From positions 1-33,819 of the IMG/VR virus record IMGVR_UViG_3300030117_000865: DNA of 33,819 bases; one strand, given 5' to 3'. Under the pieces are notes generated by a model, which was not told the origin of the DNA, made no database searches, and worked only from the letters and a program-made list of their open reading frames with translations. Positions 1 through 8,888 of this stretch are shown here, in pieces (the first letter of the stretch is position 1; each line of letters opens with the position of its first letter). Source of the DNA: a virus. The translations under genes and the position numbers were made by a program.

Positions 1-860
1 ACCCAAGCATCAGCAAGGCTCAAAACACCTTGATTCATTAAGTTGCGCATGATACGCGACTCATTTTCAACGCCAAACTTGGTAATAAAAGCAATCCCAA
101 GGTCAGATTTTTCCCTTGCCGTAAGCTCTGGATCTTTAAACTGAGACCGGAACGCCTGTATTTCAGCATCTGCTGCAATCCTTATATCAACATCAGCTAT
201 ACCCATCTGCCTCTGCAAAGATATGAGTTGGTCAATGCTAGCAGCATCCTGACCCTTAACTTGCAAATCATCCTGAATAAACTTTACAGGGTCATTTGAA
301 AGGCTGCTTGCACGCGCTGCTAACATTTCTTCAAAACGGTCACTTTTTATTTGCGCTATTCTTGCGCTTTCTGATGTTGTTGCCTCTGCCTTTTCTGTTT
401 GCAATGCAACACGCGCTGCTGCTATTTCAGATGGCGTGCCAAACTTTACACTAGAAAACAAAACGCCAGCATTACGCACGCCAGTCATGGCTTCGTCAAA
501 AGACTGTTTTGGAACATCGTTGTCAGGAGACAGTTGAGACAATCTGGACGAAACACTATCAATCAAAGACTGCGCGTTTGGCGGGGTTTGCCCCTCATTA
601 GCAACAATAATTGTTTCAATAGCTTTGGTGTCTGCTTGAATTGATGCGCTTAGCTCCTGATCCAAAACAGCTAGGCGTTGTTCTGCATTGCTTATTAGCG
701 GCTCTGCTACATTACGCCCATAACCCGAAAACCGACCAGTAAGCGTTTCCGCTTCGTCTATGAAAGCATTTAATTCATTGCGGTCCATGCCAGCGATTGT
801 AGGGTAAAGCGTATCTATCAACTTTTTGTTTGCATCGGCTTGTGATGTCTTAAATCCCTG
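1..860. repeat. Left copy of the contig-end repeat
   Basis: Bases 1-860 align over their full length to 32966-33819. By eye there are about 80 mismatches and one 6-nt in-frame gap, near position 520. The first 77 bases and the last 95 bases of the alignment are identical. Both copies lie in the same frame of the same internal virion gene. This is best read as two alleles of one locus at the ends of a circular or terminally redundant genome. Confidence 0.9.
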
Positions 861-1874
861 CTCAAACTGATTTGCCAATGCAGTGCGAAACTTTGCGCCT
901 GTGCCACGCAGATCAATGCTAATAGTTTCATCCTCTCTTTCGATTGTAACAAAACCAGCGTCAACATCCCTCATCTGCGCTAAAGCCTGCGCCTCTTCAT
1001 CTCCCGTAAGATTTGCCCCAAGAAGCACATCTCTAACCTCATCTTCCTTGCCCTCTTCAAGTTCTCTTATTTTTGTGTCAATAGAACTAAGTATTCCCTG
1101 CTTTATTGACTCAGAAGCAAACTCTGAGCTTGCAGCAACTGTTGATTTTAAAACCTCTGCGTTTGCAAAATTTTGTAACGCATCCACTTTTCCAGAAAAA
1201 AATCTTGTCTGCGCCTCTGCTAAAAATGTTTTTCTACCATAATTTAAACTTAGTTGATTTTGTCGGCCATCATCTATAACAGCCAAATTAGTTGCAACGA
1301 TTGCATTAAAATCTGAACTATTATCTGTTTTGCTTATTTCAGCTAAAGCATTTTCAAGCGTTGCGTTTGATGCCGCAGATTTTTCACTTTGGCTATACTG
1401 AAAAGACACTTTCTTTGCGTCTGCAACCTTGAATTTCATAGTTTGTAAAACTGAACCAGTGATTGCTTCAGTTTGACTAGGCGTTAAATTTAATCCCTTG
1501 ATTTCATTTAAAATGGGTGTTTGAACTGTGTTTGTCAGACCAGTTACCATTTTTTCCATATTTGGTTCTTTGGTTTCTAAAGTGTAAGTATCTGCTTGCG
1601 TATATGCTTGAGCAGCAAATTTTTGTGACAAAGTTTTTGTTTCTTCATCTTTTTGCGCTTTCTGAAACTTAAACTCTAGGTCTTTGCTGGCGTTATCAAA
1701 CTCCATCATATTTTTGGCAAACTGCCTGCCAGTCTGCCCTATAGCTTGCCCAGCCCTAGCCATCGCCTGTCCTGGTGCTGCAAAGGCTTCTGTTGGCGCA
1801 CTTGGCCCCAAAGACCCTGTAGCAAGGTCTACTTGTGAACCCATACCTCTTGCATACAAAGGAATCTTTGGCAT
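1..1874 (-). CDS. Internal virion protein, N-terminal part (runs off the left edge)
   Basis: The reading frame is open from the ATG at 1874 down to base 1, so about 625 residues are visible. The start is the first ATG 2 nt after the stop of the upstream gene at 1877. The frame continues exactly into the gene at 32206-33819 when the overlapping contig ends are merged, giving a protein of about 877 aa. It is Ala/Gln/Glu/Asp-rich and looks largely helical, with no catalytic motif I recognise. Its place between the gp14-like protein and two other very large genes matches the internal core or ejection proteins of T7-like podoviruses (gp14/15/16 positions). These are known to enter the cell with the DNA and form a channel. 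The function is inferred from gene order. Confidence 0.8.
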   Translation of the reverse strand, partial: MPKIPLYARGMGSQVDLATGSLGPSAPTEAFAAPGQAMARAGQAIGQTGRQFAKNMMEFDNASKDLEFKFQKAQKDEETKTLSQKFAAQAYTQADTYTLETKEPNMEKMVTGLTNTVQTPILNEIKGLNLTPSQTEAITGSVLQTMKFKVADAKKVSFQYSQSEKSAASNATLENALAEISKTDNSSDFNAIVATNLAVIDDGRQNQLSLNYGRKTFLAEAQTRFFSGKVDALQNFANAEVLKSTVAASSEFASESIKQGILSSIDTKIRELEEGKEDEVRDVLLGANLTGDEEAQALAQMRDVDAGFVTIEREDETISIDLRGTGAKFRTALANQFEQGFKTSQADANKKLIDTLYPTIAGMDRNELNAFIDEAETLTGRFSGYGRNVAEPLISNAEQRLAVLDQELSASIQADTKAIETIIVANEGQTPPNAQSLIDSVSSRLSQLSPDNDVPKQSFDEAMTGVRNAGVLFSSVKFGTPSEIAAARVALQTEKAEATTSESARIAQIKSDRFEEMLAARASSLSNDPVKFIQDDLQVKGQDAASIDQLISLQRQMGIADVDIRIAADAEIQAFRSQFKDPELTAREKSDLGIAFITKFGVENESRIMRNLMNQGVLSLADAW

Positions 1875-1876
1875 CT

Positions 1877-2386
1877 CTATCTATCCAACTCTTGTTGTCT
1901 GTATCTGTCTTGAAGATCAAAAAAGTCTTGTTGCTGCCTTATGCTTGCCGCCTGCCCCGCGCCGTCCAGAAGGGTTGTGTAAGCTGCTGTACGGAACGCT
2001 GATGCCCTTGCGTTTCCAGCCGCACGCGCCATAGCTGCTTGCGCTAACTGCCCTGCTGTTTCAACATCACTCGCGTACTGTATGCGTAAAGCATCACGTT
2101 CCATGGCAAAGTATGAGTCAGCCAAAGCTAAGTAGGGGCTTCCTGATACCTCAACGCCAGACGCTGCGGTGGCTACTACTTGCTGACCAGTGAGCCTCTC
2201 GTTTGTCCGTCTAAGGTTTGCTTCCTGATCTATTTTAGCCCTTTGCAGAACAACAGCTTCGTTTTCAGCAAGTTGCGCATTGTATTCGGCGGTTTGCCTC
2301 GCGGCTTTTGCAGACGCTTGGTTTCCTTTAAATCCAATTATAGTGCTTGCAGTTGTGGCTGCGGCGGCAATCACTGCTGGATTCAT
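1877..2386 (-). CDS. Small internal virion protein, T7 gp14-like position
   Basis: A 169-aa protein. The N-terminus is a hydrophobic Ala-rich stretch (about residues 4-20) ending in a GFKGN segment. The rest is a long Gln/Ala/Arg-rich helix with coiled-coil character. This is the usual shape of small internal core or ejection proteins: one membrane-active helix followed by a helical body. It overlaps the upstream GNAT-like gene by TAATG at 2386 and is followed 2 nt later by the large internal virion gene. The assignment rests on shape and gene order, not on a diagnostic motif. Confidence 0.7.
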   Translation of the reverse strand: MNPAVIAAAATTASTIIGFKGNQASAKAARQTAEYNAQLAENEAVVLQRAKIDQEANLRRTNERLTGQQVVATAASGVEVSGSPYLALADSYFAMERDALRIQYASDVETAGQLAQAAMARAAGNARASAFRTAAYTTLLDGAGQAASIRQQQDFFDLQDRYRQQELDR

Positions 2387-2808
2387 TACATCACCCTTGC
2401 GTAACGGTAATAATCTGTGCCATCCGGCCCATACTTCTTCATTACACCCTCATTTTGAAAGCCAAGCCACTCAGCAAAACGCTTCGCAGTTTTATCAGTT
2501 ACAGCAATACTTGCCTGTATTCTTTGGTAATCAAACTCTTCTTGCAAATAATCAAACATATACGCGGTATGCCTTGCTACAGATGTGGGTTTTGTTACAG
2601 CGTCTTTGCCCAACAGCAGCCATGCCTCACCTACATGATCCCATATATTGTGTATGCCACCTATACCTATTACTTCATCTTGATCGAATAGTGAATATCC
2701 GTTCATATCTTTGTGTTCTACCAATGCCTTCCTGCCAGCATCTGAAAACTCAAACATCAGCTTCAGATGATCTATATGCTCTCTTGAAAACTTGCATACT
2801 CTAAGCAT
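2386..2808 (-). CDS. GNAT-like protein, T7 gp13-type position
   Basis: A 140-aa protein. The ATG at 2808 lies inside the last codons of the tail tubular B gene and is preferred over an upstream in-frame start. The order of elements resembles a compact GNAT acyltransferase fold: a helical start, a beta hairpin (around residues 43-52, with IGIGGIHNIWD), a helix (residues 70-90), then a late block containing AKRFAEWLGFQNEG, a classical GNAT ending. The standard acetyl-CoA loop (Q/RxxGxG/A) is not clear, so catalysis is uncertain. Similar GNAT-like proteins occupy this slot, between the tail tube and internal virion genes, in many podoviruses, where they are thought to help assembly. Confidence 0.65.
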   Translation of the reverse strand: MLRVCKFSREHIDHLKLMFEFSDAGRKALVEHKDMNGYSLFDQDEVIGIGGIHNIWDHVGEAWLLLGKDAVTKPTSVARHTAYMFDYLQEEFDYQRIQASIAVTDKTAKRFAEWLGFQNEGVMKKYGPDGTDYYRYARVM

Positions 2809-5551
2809 CAAAAGTGTTTGACCTCCGCATGATTGCAAGGATTGTCATAGGCAATGGCTGGTTCTGGCGCACAACTACATGCGCGTCATTGTCGTATCCA
2901 GATGGGAAAGATATTTCTTTATCGCCAGTAAACATAGGCACAGCCTCGTCCATTGCCATACTGCTATCTCTAAATGGTATTCTATCTAGGCTGGTAAGAC
3001 TTGGCCCAATCTCTGCACCTACACTATTCAAAAAACGCGCTGTAACACCATGTATTCTTTTGATCTTGCCCTGTGATATGCCGTCCTCTGCTCCAGCTTC
3101 TAGGCGCAAAGTCTCAACAAATGACTGGTAACTATACCCAATCTGGGCCTTTGTTGTGCTAACATCCAGCGTTACCCTACCGCCAGACACCTGCTTTACA
3201 GCGTGCGCTGCGCCATCTGCGAGTATGGATACAACCTCCCCCTCTAGGTGGTTCAGACCTGATATGGTTGTTGTTGCTGATCCGCTGTATGTGAGGCCGT
3301 TGTCCACATAGAAGGCATCACTTACCGCTGTGCCAAAGTCAACTGACTTGAGATATACAATGTGGCGCACAGTGCTGGTATTGATGATACGCTTGACAGA
3401 CAGATACACCTGATCTTCTGCACCGCTTGGTATTGCTGTTATGCTTTCTACTATCGGTGCTGCCTCATTTGTTGTTGTAAGCCTTGTGGTATCAGAGCTT
3501 ACACATGACAGCAAACCACTAGGCGTTGGGTTGCTTTCCTGCACAGTAACAACTGCCGCACTTGGGTTTGCCACCACAAAATCATCATGCGCATTGATAG
3601 CGGTAAAGATATTGTCTGCTGTTACGTTATTTGACGTGTTCGGACGAAAGCCCAATGATGATGCTGGGTCTGAGCTACCAGCAGCCTCTGATGTAAATGT
3701 AACAGTCGTGCCATCACTCTTGGTAAATGTAAGTGTTGTGCCAACAGCTATGTTTGCATAGTCACTTACAGTTATTGTGCAGTTTGCACTTACACCGCCC
3801 AAAACATGCTGATGCCATCCCACTGCGCCGTTTGCCCTGTCGTATGTAAGGCCAACAAGTGTGCCATCAGTATGCACAAACCACAGGATAAGTTCTGGCT
3901 CTTGCTGCCAAACCATATCTGTAAGACCACCACGCGCTACATGATCTGCTAAAACAGTCAGGTCAATCCCCAACAAACCGTCTGTATCAAGATCAAACGT
4001 AATCTCTTTGACTTTTTCAGAACCCTTTTGCACAAGGATGGTGCTGTTCCCTGCACGCAATGGACGCACATCAGAGCTGCCAAAGGTTGTCTCTCTTAGC
4101 ACGTTTACGTTGGTGGGCGTTACAGGCTCACTGCCGGCACCGCCAGACAAGGTAAACTCAGAGCTTGTAGTCAATATCTGCAAGAAACGTGCAGGCAACA
4201 AATGCTTGATGACATTCACCTGATCTGACGCAATCGTTACATTGATGGCTGCGTCATCTGTAGTGCCAGGAGTATGGTTCTCAAAATCTGCGCTTACAGA
4301 GCCAAAGATGGTCTGTGGCTGGGCTGTGGTACCTGCGTAGTACAAACGCTGCTCATAGAAGGCCACAGCGCGAGGAAAGCCGTTTCTAATGCTGAACGCA
4401 CCCCTTGACCATCTAGTCGTGCCATCTGTTGCGTTTTTAGGCAGCACAAGGTTGTCTATAACACTGTTTGTGCCGCTGTTCTGTACTACTGCCGTTGCTG
4501 TTGTTGCGTTAGTCACAGCGGTAATTTTCACAAAGCCAGTGCCATTGTGCTGAAACTGCCATGTGTGATTACCGTAAACCTCTGAACCAGACAGATGCAC
4601 GGGGGCTTGTGCGCCAGTTGACTCGCTAGATCCTGCGTCTGTTTTCTTATAAACATTGCCGTTGTGATGCACGATGTCGTTTTGTGAGTATGTGTCACCA
4701 GTTGCCCACGCTGGGTGAGACACCTCAATAACATCACGGAACCGAAATATAGAACCAACATCCTTTGATGCGTCAAACAAATCGGCAGATGCGGTAAGCG
4801 TTACTGTGCCAGTGTTTGCGTCTGAGGTTATGGTTGTCGTCGTAGAGTTTTCATCCTCATACGGGCCATCAATGAAATCAATATCAGATAACGTAAAGCT
4901 GGTTGCCGTAGTTCTGGTTAGCTTTGCTGGCTCATGATCCTTGTGCGCAAGAAACAAAACGTCAGCAGACTGCACATGATTTAACTCAAACACCTGCGCT
5001 TCTGTGTAAGTAGTTGTAACTTCTACTATTTTTCCAACTGTGCCAGCGGAACTGTAAGCTGTAAACGCACTGCTGTTGATGCCAGAAAGCTCAAAGGTAT
5101 TTGTTGTTGCGCCAGCTACGGTAAACTCTGTGTTGTTGATCTCTGTCATCCCAACAACGCCAGTGATAAACACCTTGTCACCGTTGGAAAAGCCGTGAGA
5201 GCTTGACGTTACGACTGCTGGGTTTGCCTGCGTAACAGCCGTGATGTTTTTGGCAGTTTCAGTAAGTATGCCCTCGTCTTTGAAAAAGCGTATGTAGTTT
5301 TCACCAAACTCCAGCACATATGCTTGCTCATCACTAAACTCAAAGTTTACAAGGCGCACTTTGCCGCCAGCCTTTGACGCACCAGCAAAATAAGAACCAG
5401 GGCGGCGTGTGATGCCACCCTGTGGAAAACTTATCATGTTGGTAAGTTCTTTTGCCGCCTCGTTGTACTTTTGAAGATCAATACGGCCTTCAAGCCTTGG
5501 CGAAAACTCTCCAGCGCGAAAGTTTGTTATAATCGTTGATACACGCGCCAT
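2801..5551 (-). CDS. Tail tubular protein B (T7 gp12-like nozzle)
   Basis: A 916-aa protein. The N-terminus (NFRAGEFSPRLEGRIDLQKY, then IISFPQGGITRRPGS-like residues near 40-53) is the recognisable opening of podoviral tail nozzle proteins. The middle is Thr/Ser/Val-rich beta structure with repeated short strands, and the C-terminus carries the PLPMTILAIM segment common in this family. It is longer than T7 gp12 (about 794 aa), apparently because of extra beta-rich insertions at about residues 100-190 and 590-690. The gene follows tail tubular A with a 1-nt gap. Its role is the tail nozzle, a structural part of the virion to which fibres attach. Confidence 0.88.
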   Translation of the reverse strand: MARVSTIITNFRAGEFSPRLEGRIDLQKYNEAAKELTNMISFPQGGITRRPGSYFAGASKAGGKVRLVNFEFSDEQAYVLEFGENYIRFFKDEGILTETAKNITAVTQANPAVVTSSSHGFSNGDKVFITGVVGMTEINNTEFTVAGATTNTFELSGINSSAFTAYSSAGTVGKIVEVTTTYTEAQVFELNHVQSADVLFLAHKDHEPAKLTRTTATSFTLSDIDFIDGPYEDENSTTTTITSDANTGTVTLTASADLFDASKDVGSIFRFRDVIEVSHPAWATGDTYSQNDIVHHNGNVYKKTDAGSSESTGAQAPVHLSGSEVYGNHTWQFQHNGTGFVKITAVTNATTATAVVQNSGTNSVIDNLVLPKNATDGTTRWSRGAFSIRNGFPRAVAFYEQRLYYAGTTAQPQTIFGSVSADFENHTPGTTDDAAINVTIASDQVNVIKHLLPARFLQILTTSSEFTLSGGAGSEPVTPTNVNVLRETTFGSSDVRPLRAGNSTILVQKGSEKVKEITFDLDTDGLLGIDLTVLADHVARGGLTDMVWQQEPELILWFVHTDGTLVGLTYDRANGAVGWHQHVLGGVSANCTITVSDYANIAVGTTLTFTKSDGTTVTFTSEAAGSSDPASSLGFRPNTSNNVTADNIFTAINAHDDFVVANPSAAVVTVQESNPTPSGLLSCVSSDTTRLTTTNEAAPIVESITAIPSGAEDQVYLSVKRIINTSTVRHIVYLKSVDFGTAVSDAFYVDNGLTYSGSATTTISGLNHLEGEVVSILADGAAHAVKQVSGGRVTLDVSTTKAQIGYSYQSFVETLRLEAGAEDGISQGKIKRIHGVTARFLNSVGAEIGPSLTSLDRIPFRDSSMAMDEAVPMFTGDKEISFPSGYDNDAHVVVRQNQPLPMTILAIMRRSNTFDA

Positions 5552-5552
5552 A

Positions 5553-6149
5553 TTAGAACCTTATATTTATAAACTCATCTGCCCGTATTTGGTCTGGGAA
5601 TCCTTCCATAGCATCCATGCTACGCGCTTCTTTGAGCCGTTCGTCATACAGTGCAACCATACCTTGCGCCACGCTGTTACTGCCTGTGATTGCATAGGCT
5701 GTTTCAGAGGCCAGACGATGCGCTATTGTAGATGAAAGCAGACTGTCAAACTGTTCTGGGTCAGTGACCCTAGATATATAGATAATCTTGCATGTGCTTT
5801 CATTGCTTAGAACCCTGCGCCCCTCAATCTTAAACATAATGTTGCTATCATATGCAGATAGCTCATTGTCTACGTTTGTATTCCAAAACGACAACACGCG
5901 CAGACAGAACGGATCTGAAGGTAAGTTATATTGAAAGTTGAAGCCAAAAGCTGGTGCATCACTGTTTTGTGCAAGCGTTGCTCTTGTGATCGCGCAGTTC
6001 CAAGGATGCGCACGCAACACTGAGTCTCTTACAGTTTCAAACCTGCGATTGCACAATCTTGCTTCTTTAGAGTTTTCTGTGAGGGCAGTGATAGTGGCGG
6101 CACCCAACAAATCCATTGCCTCGTTACAAATATCCACAACCGATGGCAT
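5553..6149 (-). CDS. Tail tubular protein A (T7 gp11-like)
   Basis: A 198-aa protein, the normal length for this family. The N-terminal pattern is typical: CNEAMDLLGAATITAL, then a conserved region near residues 30-55 with cysteine, RD-VLRAHPWNCA and RA-LAQ. It forms the ring between portal and nozzle. It is preceded by a good Shine-Dalgarno sequence (GGAGGG, minus strand, just right of 6149) and leads directly into tail tubular B. Confidence 0.88.
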   Translation of the reverse strand: MPSVVDICNEAMDLLGAATITALTENSKEARLCNRRFETVRDSVLRAHPWNCAITRATLAQNSDAPAFGFNFQYNLPSDPFCLRVLSFWNTNVDNELSAYDSNIMFKIEGRRVLSNESTCKIIYISRVTDPEQFDSLLSSTIAHRLASETAYAITGSNSVAQGMVALYDERLKEARSMDAMEGFPDQIRADEFINIRF

Positions 6150-6164
6150 GTTACCCTCCAGAGA

Positions 6165-6188
6165 AGAAGGGGCGTTGCCGCCCCCTCT
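6165..6188 (-). terminator. GNRA-tetraloop hairpin after the capsid/virion-protein pair
   Basis: On the minus strand a 10-bp stem (one G-T pair) closes a GCAA tetraloop. Left arm is 6165-6174, right arm 6179-6188. It sits 6 nt after the stop of the 6194-6703 gene and just before the ribosome site of tail tubular A. There is no long U-run, only CTTCTTCTCT. It is therefore more likely a partial terminator or an RNA-stability hairpin that raises capsid over tail expression. Confidence 0.55.
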
Positions 6189-6193
6189 GTTGT

Positions 6194-6703
6194 TTAGTTG
6201 ACAACGTACTCAATCACGAATGAAAGATCACCTGCCGTATCACCTGCCGCATCGAACAAAAGGCCGATGAAAAGGTAGCCACCTGGATCTGATGACTGCC
6301 CTGCATCTTCCCATATTCGTTGACCAAGCAGGTTGATGTTACGCGCCTCAAACGTGACATCAGTACCAACACCACCTACGGCACCGCGTAGGTCAGTGAT
6401 TGCAGATGCGTAAGCATCATCATCAAGCGCGGTGAATGTACCGTCACTCTCTGAATAAATGCCAACATCGCAAGTGTTGGTTGTGCCAGAGTCGAGGTCA
6501 TCATTGAAAAGTTTGATGCTCACGATCCCTGCGTTTGAAGGAATAGGCGCAAGCATCACTGTGTCTGTTGCTGAAAGATCTCCAGCAGCCAGTGCGATTG
6601 TACCCATTGCAACCCGCTTAGTGCCATGCAGAGTCCTAGATGGTGATGCCACCTGGGGCAGTGCCAGCAAGTTGGATACGAGAGTCGTATTTACATTAGC
6701 CAT
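6194..6703 (-). CDS. Virion protein following the capsid gene, possible head decoration protein
   Basis: A 169-aa protein, acidic and beta-rich, with many Gly, Asp and Thr residues, no Cys-rich or catalytic motifs and no membrane segment. It lies 14 nt downstream of the major capsid gene and has a strong ribosome site (GAGAGGAG). It is followed by the stem-loop at 6165-6188. Gene position and composition suggest an abundant head protein, such as a decoration or cement protein. The function is inferred; I do not recognise the family. Confidence 0.55.
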   Translation of the reverse strand: MANVNTTLVSNLLALPQVASPSRTLHGTKRVAMGTIALAAGDLSATDTVMLAPIPSNAGIVSIKLFNDDLDSGTTNTCDVGIYSESDGTFTALDDDAYASAITDLRGAVGGVGTDVTFEARNINLLGQRIWEDAGQSSDPGGYLFIGLLFDAAGDTAGDLSFVIEYVVN

Positions 6704-6717
6704 TTTCTACTCCTCTC

Positions 6718-7596
6718 TTAGTCTGGGGTTTCATCACAGAAGATTTGAACAACCTTTGACTCTTCCATGCGCACCGCTCCGATGCTCATGCAATAGTAAA
6801 CTTGGGTTGCATATCCCTTGTCAGCACGCTCATCAATGCGTGCAGCGATGTCTTTGCCGACACCAAGGGTCAAACCATCCTCAGCCCATGCGAAGCATGT
6901 TCTGATGTCGTTGCTATCTACAGACAACCTGTTGGTCATGATGAACTGGAAACCCATGAAGGTATCCACATCACCCTGTACCAGAGCTTTGACTGTGTTG
7001 AAATCCGAGCTAGTAACCTGTGTTGTGCCAAGCAAATCTTCAATCTGCTTTGGCCCTACAGCAATGTAGCGTGGGATTGATGGGTCAACATCATTGAGGT
7101 CCATCTTACGCTTTGCTTCTGTGAGCTTGGCGATAGTCAGGCCATCGTTTGATGAGGATGAGCCAACAGAGTTTGCTGTTGCATCCAGTGTTGCACTGCC
7201 AGATCCAGTCTCACCAGTAGAGGCTGTGCCTGTGGCGGCAGTAATAATCACATCGTCCATCGCACGACCCATAGCAGCGGCTGCTGCCTGTGCATAAGAT
7301 GATGTTGGATCAATAAGCATACGCACTTTGTCCTGATCGTCGATCAGATCTGCATACTCATAATCCGCTAGGGAAAGACGCCGCCTCGCATGAGGTGTGT
7401 CCATTTGTGGTGTATCGGCGTGACGGCTGCTACGCAAGGCAGCAGTTGCAACTCCGATTTGGTCTATGAAGGCATTTTTACCAACAACATTCTCAATTCG
7501 CACCGCATCACGCAGACGAGAACCCATCTGCTGTGATAGCATCTGCACGTTTGCAGAATACTGTTGCACAAATGCCGTAGTTACTTGAGTAGACAT
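6718..7596 (-). CDS. Major capsid protein
   Basis: A 292-aa protein directly after the scaffold region. Features consistent with an HK97-fold phage capsid of the type seen in small marine podoviruses are a helical N-arm (residues 1-35), a central TPHARRRLSLADYEYADLID segment (about 67-86), and a PRYIAVGPKQIEDLL segment (about 180-194). The C-terminal domain includes FQFIMTNRL and DKGYATQVYYCMSIGAVR. The ribosome site, AGGAGG ending 7 nt before the ATG, is among the strongest in the genome, as expected for the most abundant virion protein. Confidence 0.85.
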   Translation of the reverse strand: MSTQVTTAFVQQYSANVQMLSQQMGSRLRDAVRIENVVGKNAFIDQIGVATAALRSSRHADTPQMDTPHARRRLSLADYEYADLIDDQDKVRMLIDPTSSYAQAAAAAMGRAMDDVIITAATGTASTGETGSGSATLDATANSVGSSSSNDGLTIAKLTEAKRKMDLNDVDPSIPRYIAVGPKQIEDLLGTTQVTSSDFNTVKALVQGDVDTFMGFQFIMTNRLSVDSNDIRTCFAWAEDGLTLGVGKDIAARIDERADKGYATQVYYCMSIGAVRMEESKVVQIFCDETPD

Positions 7597-7624
7597 TAGC
7601 CTACCTCCTGTTCTACGTTGACAT

Positions 7625-7855
7625 TTACACTAATCGCGGCGTGCTACCCTTTCGGACACTCCTAGCTTTTTTGCCAGCATCGGGCTTTCGTCTTTCCGAA
7701 TTGTCAGCAGGACGGTCCTCACCGCTACCCTGCACGACCCACTTGTAATACTTTTCTGCAAGTTGGTCAGGTTCCATCATATCACGTTGTGTACCAAACT
7801 CAATGGCAATACGCAAACACTCTAACCGCAAGTCTATTTCCTCTTGTTCAGTCAT
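7625..7855 (-). CDS. Small hypothetical protein between scaffold and capsid
   Basis: A 76-aa protein with an acidic helical N-terminal half (TEQEEIDLRLECLRIAIEF) and a strongly basic C-terminal third (about residues 48-76, rich in Arg/Lys/Pro). Its start overlaps the end of the scaffold gene by 8 nt, and a gap of 28 nt with the capsid ribosome site follows. Not recognised. The position suggests a minor head or assembly protein. Confidence 0.6.
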   Translation of the reverse strand: MTEQEEIDLRLECLRIAIEFGTQRDMMEPDQLAEKYYKWVVQGSGEDRPADNSERRKPDAGKKARSVRKGSTPRLV

Positions 7856-8684
7856 GTATCATGCTCATCAGTTCTGATACACGCGCAATCGCTCGCTCAC
7901 GCGCAACCACATTCTTTCTGTCTGTGTATTCTGGTGAACGCATGATTGCATCAACTTCTGCTTGTGCTTGCTGTCTTGTCATAACATTTGCCATAGCTGG
8001 CTCTGCAATAGAGTCCTCACTTGTCACTGTCTTTTTGAAATCGGCAATAGCAGCAAACACTTTGACAAACGCAGGATGATTGCCAACCTTTGTGCCATCA
8101 GCTAGGTCCATCCCAAGCACGCCATCACCATCGAACTCTTTGATAGCTGACTGTGCAGCCTGTAACTTGGTATCATATGCTTGACCCCACTCTTGACGTA
8201 GTGATGCCTCTGTCTGCTCTGCCTGTTCTTTCATGGCAACCTGCATACCTTCAGCAGAGTTTGATGCCTCCGACAGATAGTAATTTAAAATACCAGTTGC
8301 TTGGTCTGGCGTAAGACGCAGAGCGTGTGCAGCTTCCTTAAATCTTGTTGTGTCATCTTCTGTAAGAATGTTGCCATCAGCTTGTATGGCATATCCGTCT
8401 GGCTGTTCTGGCCTACCCAAACGTCCAAAGATATTGTCCAAGTCCTCATCTGTTGGATTTGCTGGTAGTGGCAGTTTATCTGTGCCTATCAAACGCTGTG
8501 CGTTAATGTATGAACGCGCTAGGTTTGGCACATCTTTGATTGGTGATAGGCTTGGGTGATCCCTCAGTTCTTCTGGAACCAAACTCAAGAAGTCGTTACC
8601 AGACCCGCCTTGTGCTACCTCTGCTGGTGTTTCCAGCGTTGGCAACTCAGGCTGGGCTACCTGTTCAGCTACTTGTTCTGACAT
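7848..8684 (-). CDS. Capsid scaffolding protein
   Basis: A 278-aa acidic, helical, Gln/Ala/Glu-rich protein immediately upstream of the capsid gene, the standard place for podoviral scaffolds. Around residues 28-80 there is a LVPEELRDHPSLSPIKDVPN-type segment followed by LARSYINAQRLIG, seen in many phage scaffold-like proteins. The C-terminus is basic (RKNVVARERAIARVSEL), as expected for the part that binds coat protein. No protease motif was seen, so an internal maturation protease is not supported. Confidence 0.8.
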   Translation of the reverse strand: MSEQVAEQVAQPELPTLETPAEVAQGGSGNDFLSLVPEELRDHPSLSPIKDVPNLARSYINAQRLIGTDKLPLPANPTDEDLDNIFGRLGRPEQPDGYAIQADGNILTEDDTTRFKEAAHALRLTPDQATGILNYYLSEASNSAEGMQVAMKEQAEQTEASLRQEWGQAYDTKLQAAQSAIKEFDGDGVLGMDLADGTKVGNHPAFVKVFAAIADFKKTVTSEDSIAEPAMANVMTRQQAQAEVDAIMRSPEYTDRKNVVARERAIARVSELMSMIHD

Positions 8685-8888
8685 TTATTCCTCTTTCATC
8701 ATGTTGTGAATATAAAGGACAACAGCACGTTTGCCCTCTTCGTAGGATGTGGCGTTTGTATCTCCAGCCACAAAACTTGAGGCATTGTAATTACAACGCA
8801 TCTCAAGATCATGTAAAAGTTTTTTGCCAGTCTCTGTGCTAAATGTATCAGAGTACATCTGGCGCAACTTCATCATCTCTTCGTTCAT
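8685..8888 (-). CDS. Bbp19-like small virion-associated protein
   Basis: A 67-aa protein. Its layout (F.TE.GKKLLHDLE near residues 16-29, GDTNATSYEEGKRAVVLYI near residues 43-61) matches the short family named after Bordetella phage Bbp19. That family is found next to portal genes in podoviruses; its function is not established. It abuts the scaffold gene and overlaps the portal stop by ATGA. Confidence 0.65.
   Translation of the reverse strand: MNEEMMKLRQMYSDTFSTETGKKLLHDLEMRCNYNASSFVAGDTNATSYEEGKRAVVLYIHNMMKEE

Noticed and set aside
883-2804. Several plus-strand reading frames of 60-174 aa at the left end
   Set aside because: All lie opposite strong leftward virion genes and show no family signs or ribosome sites.
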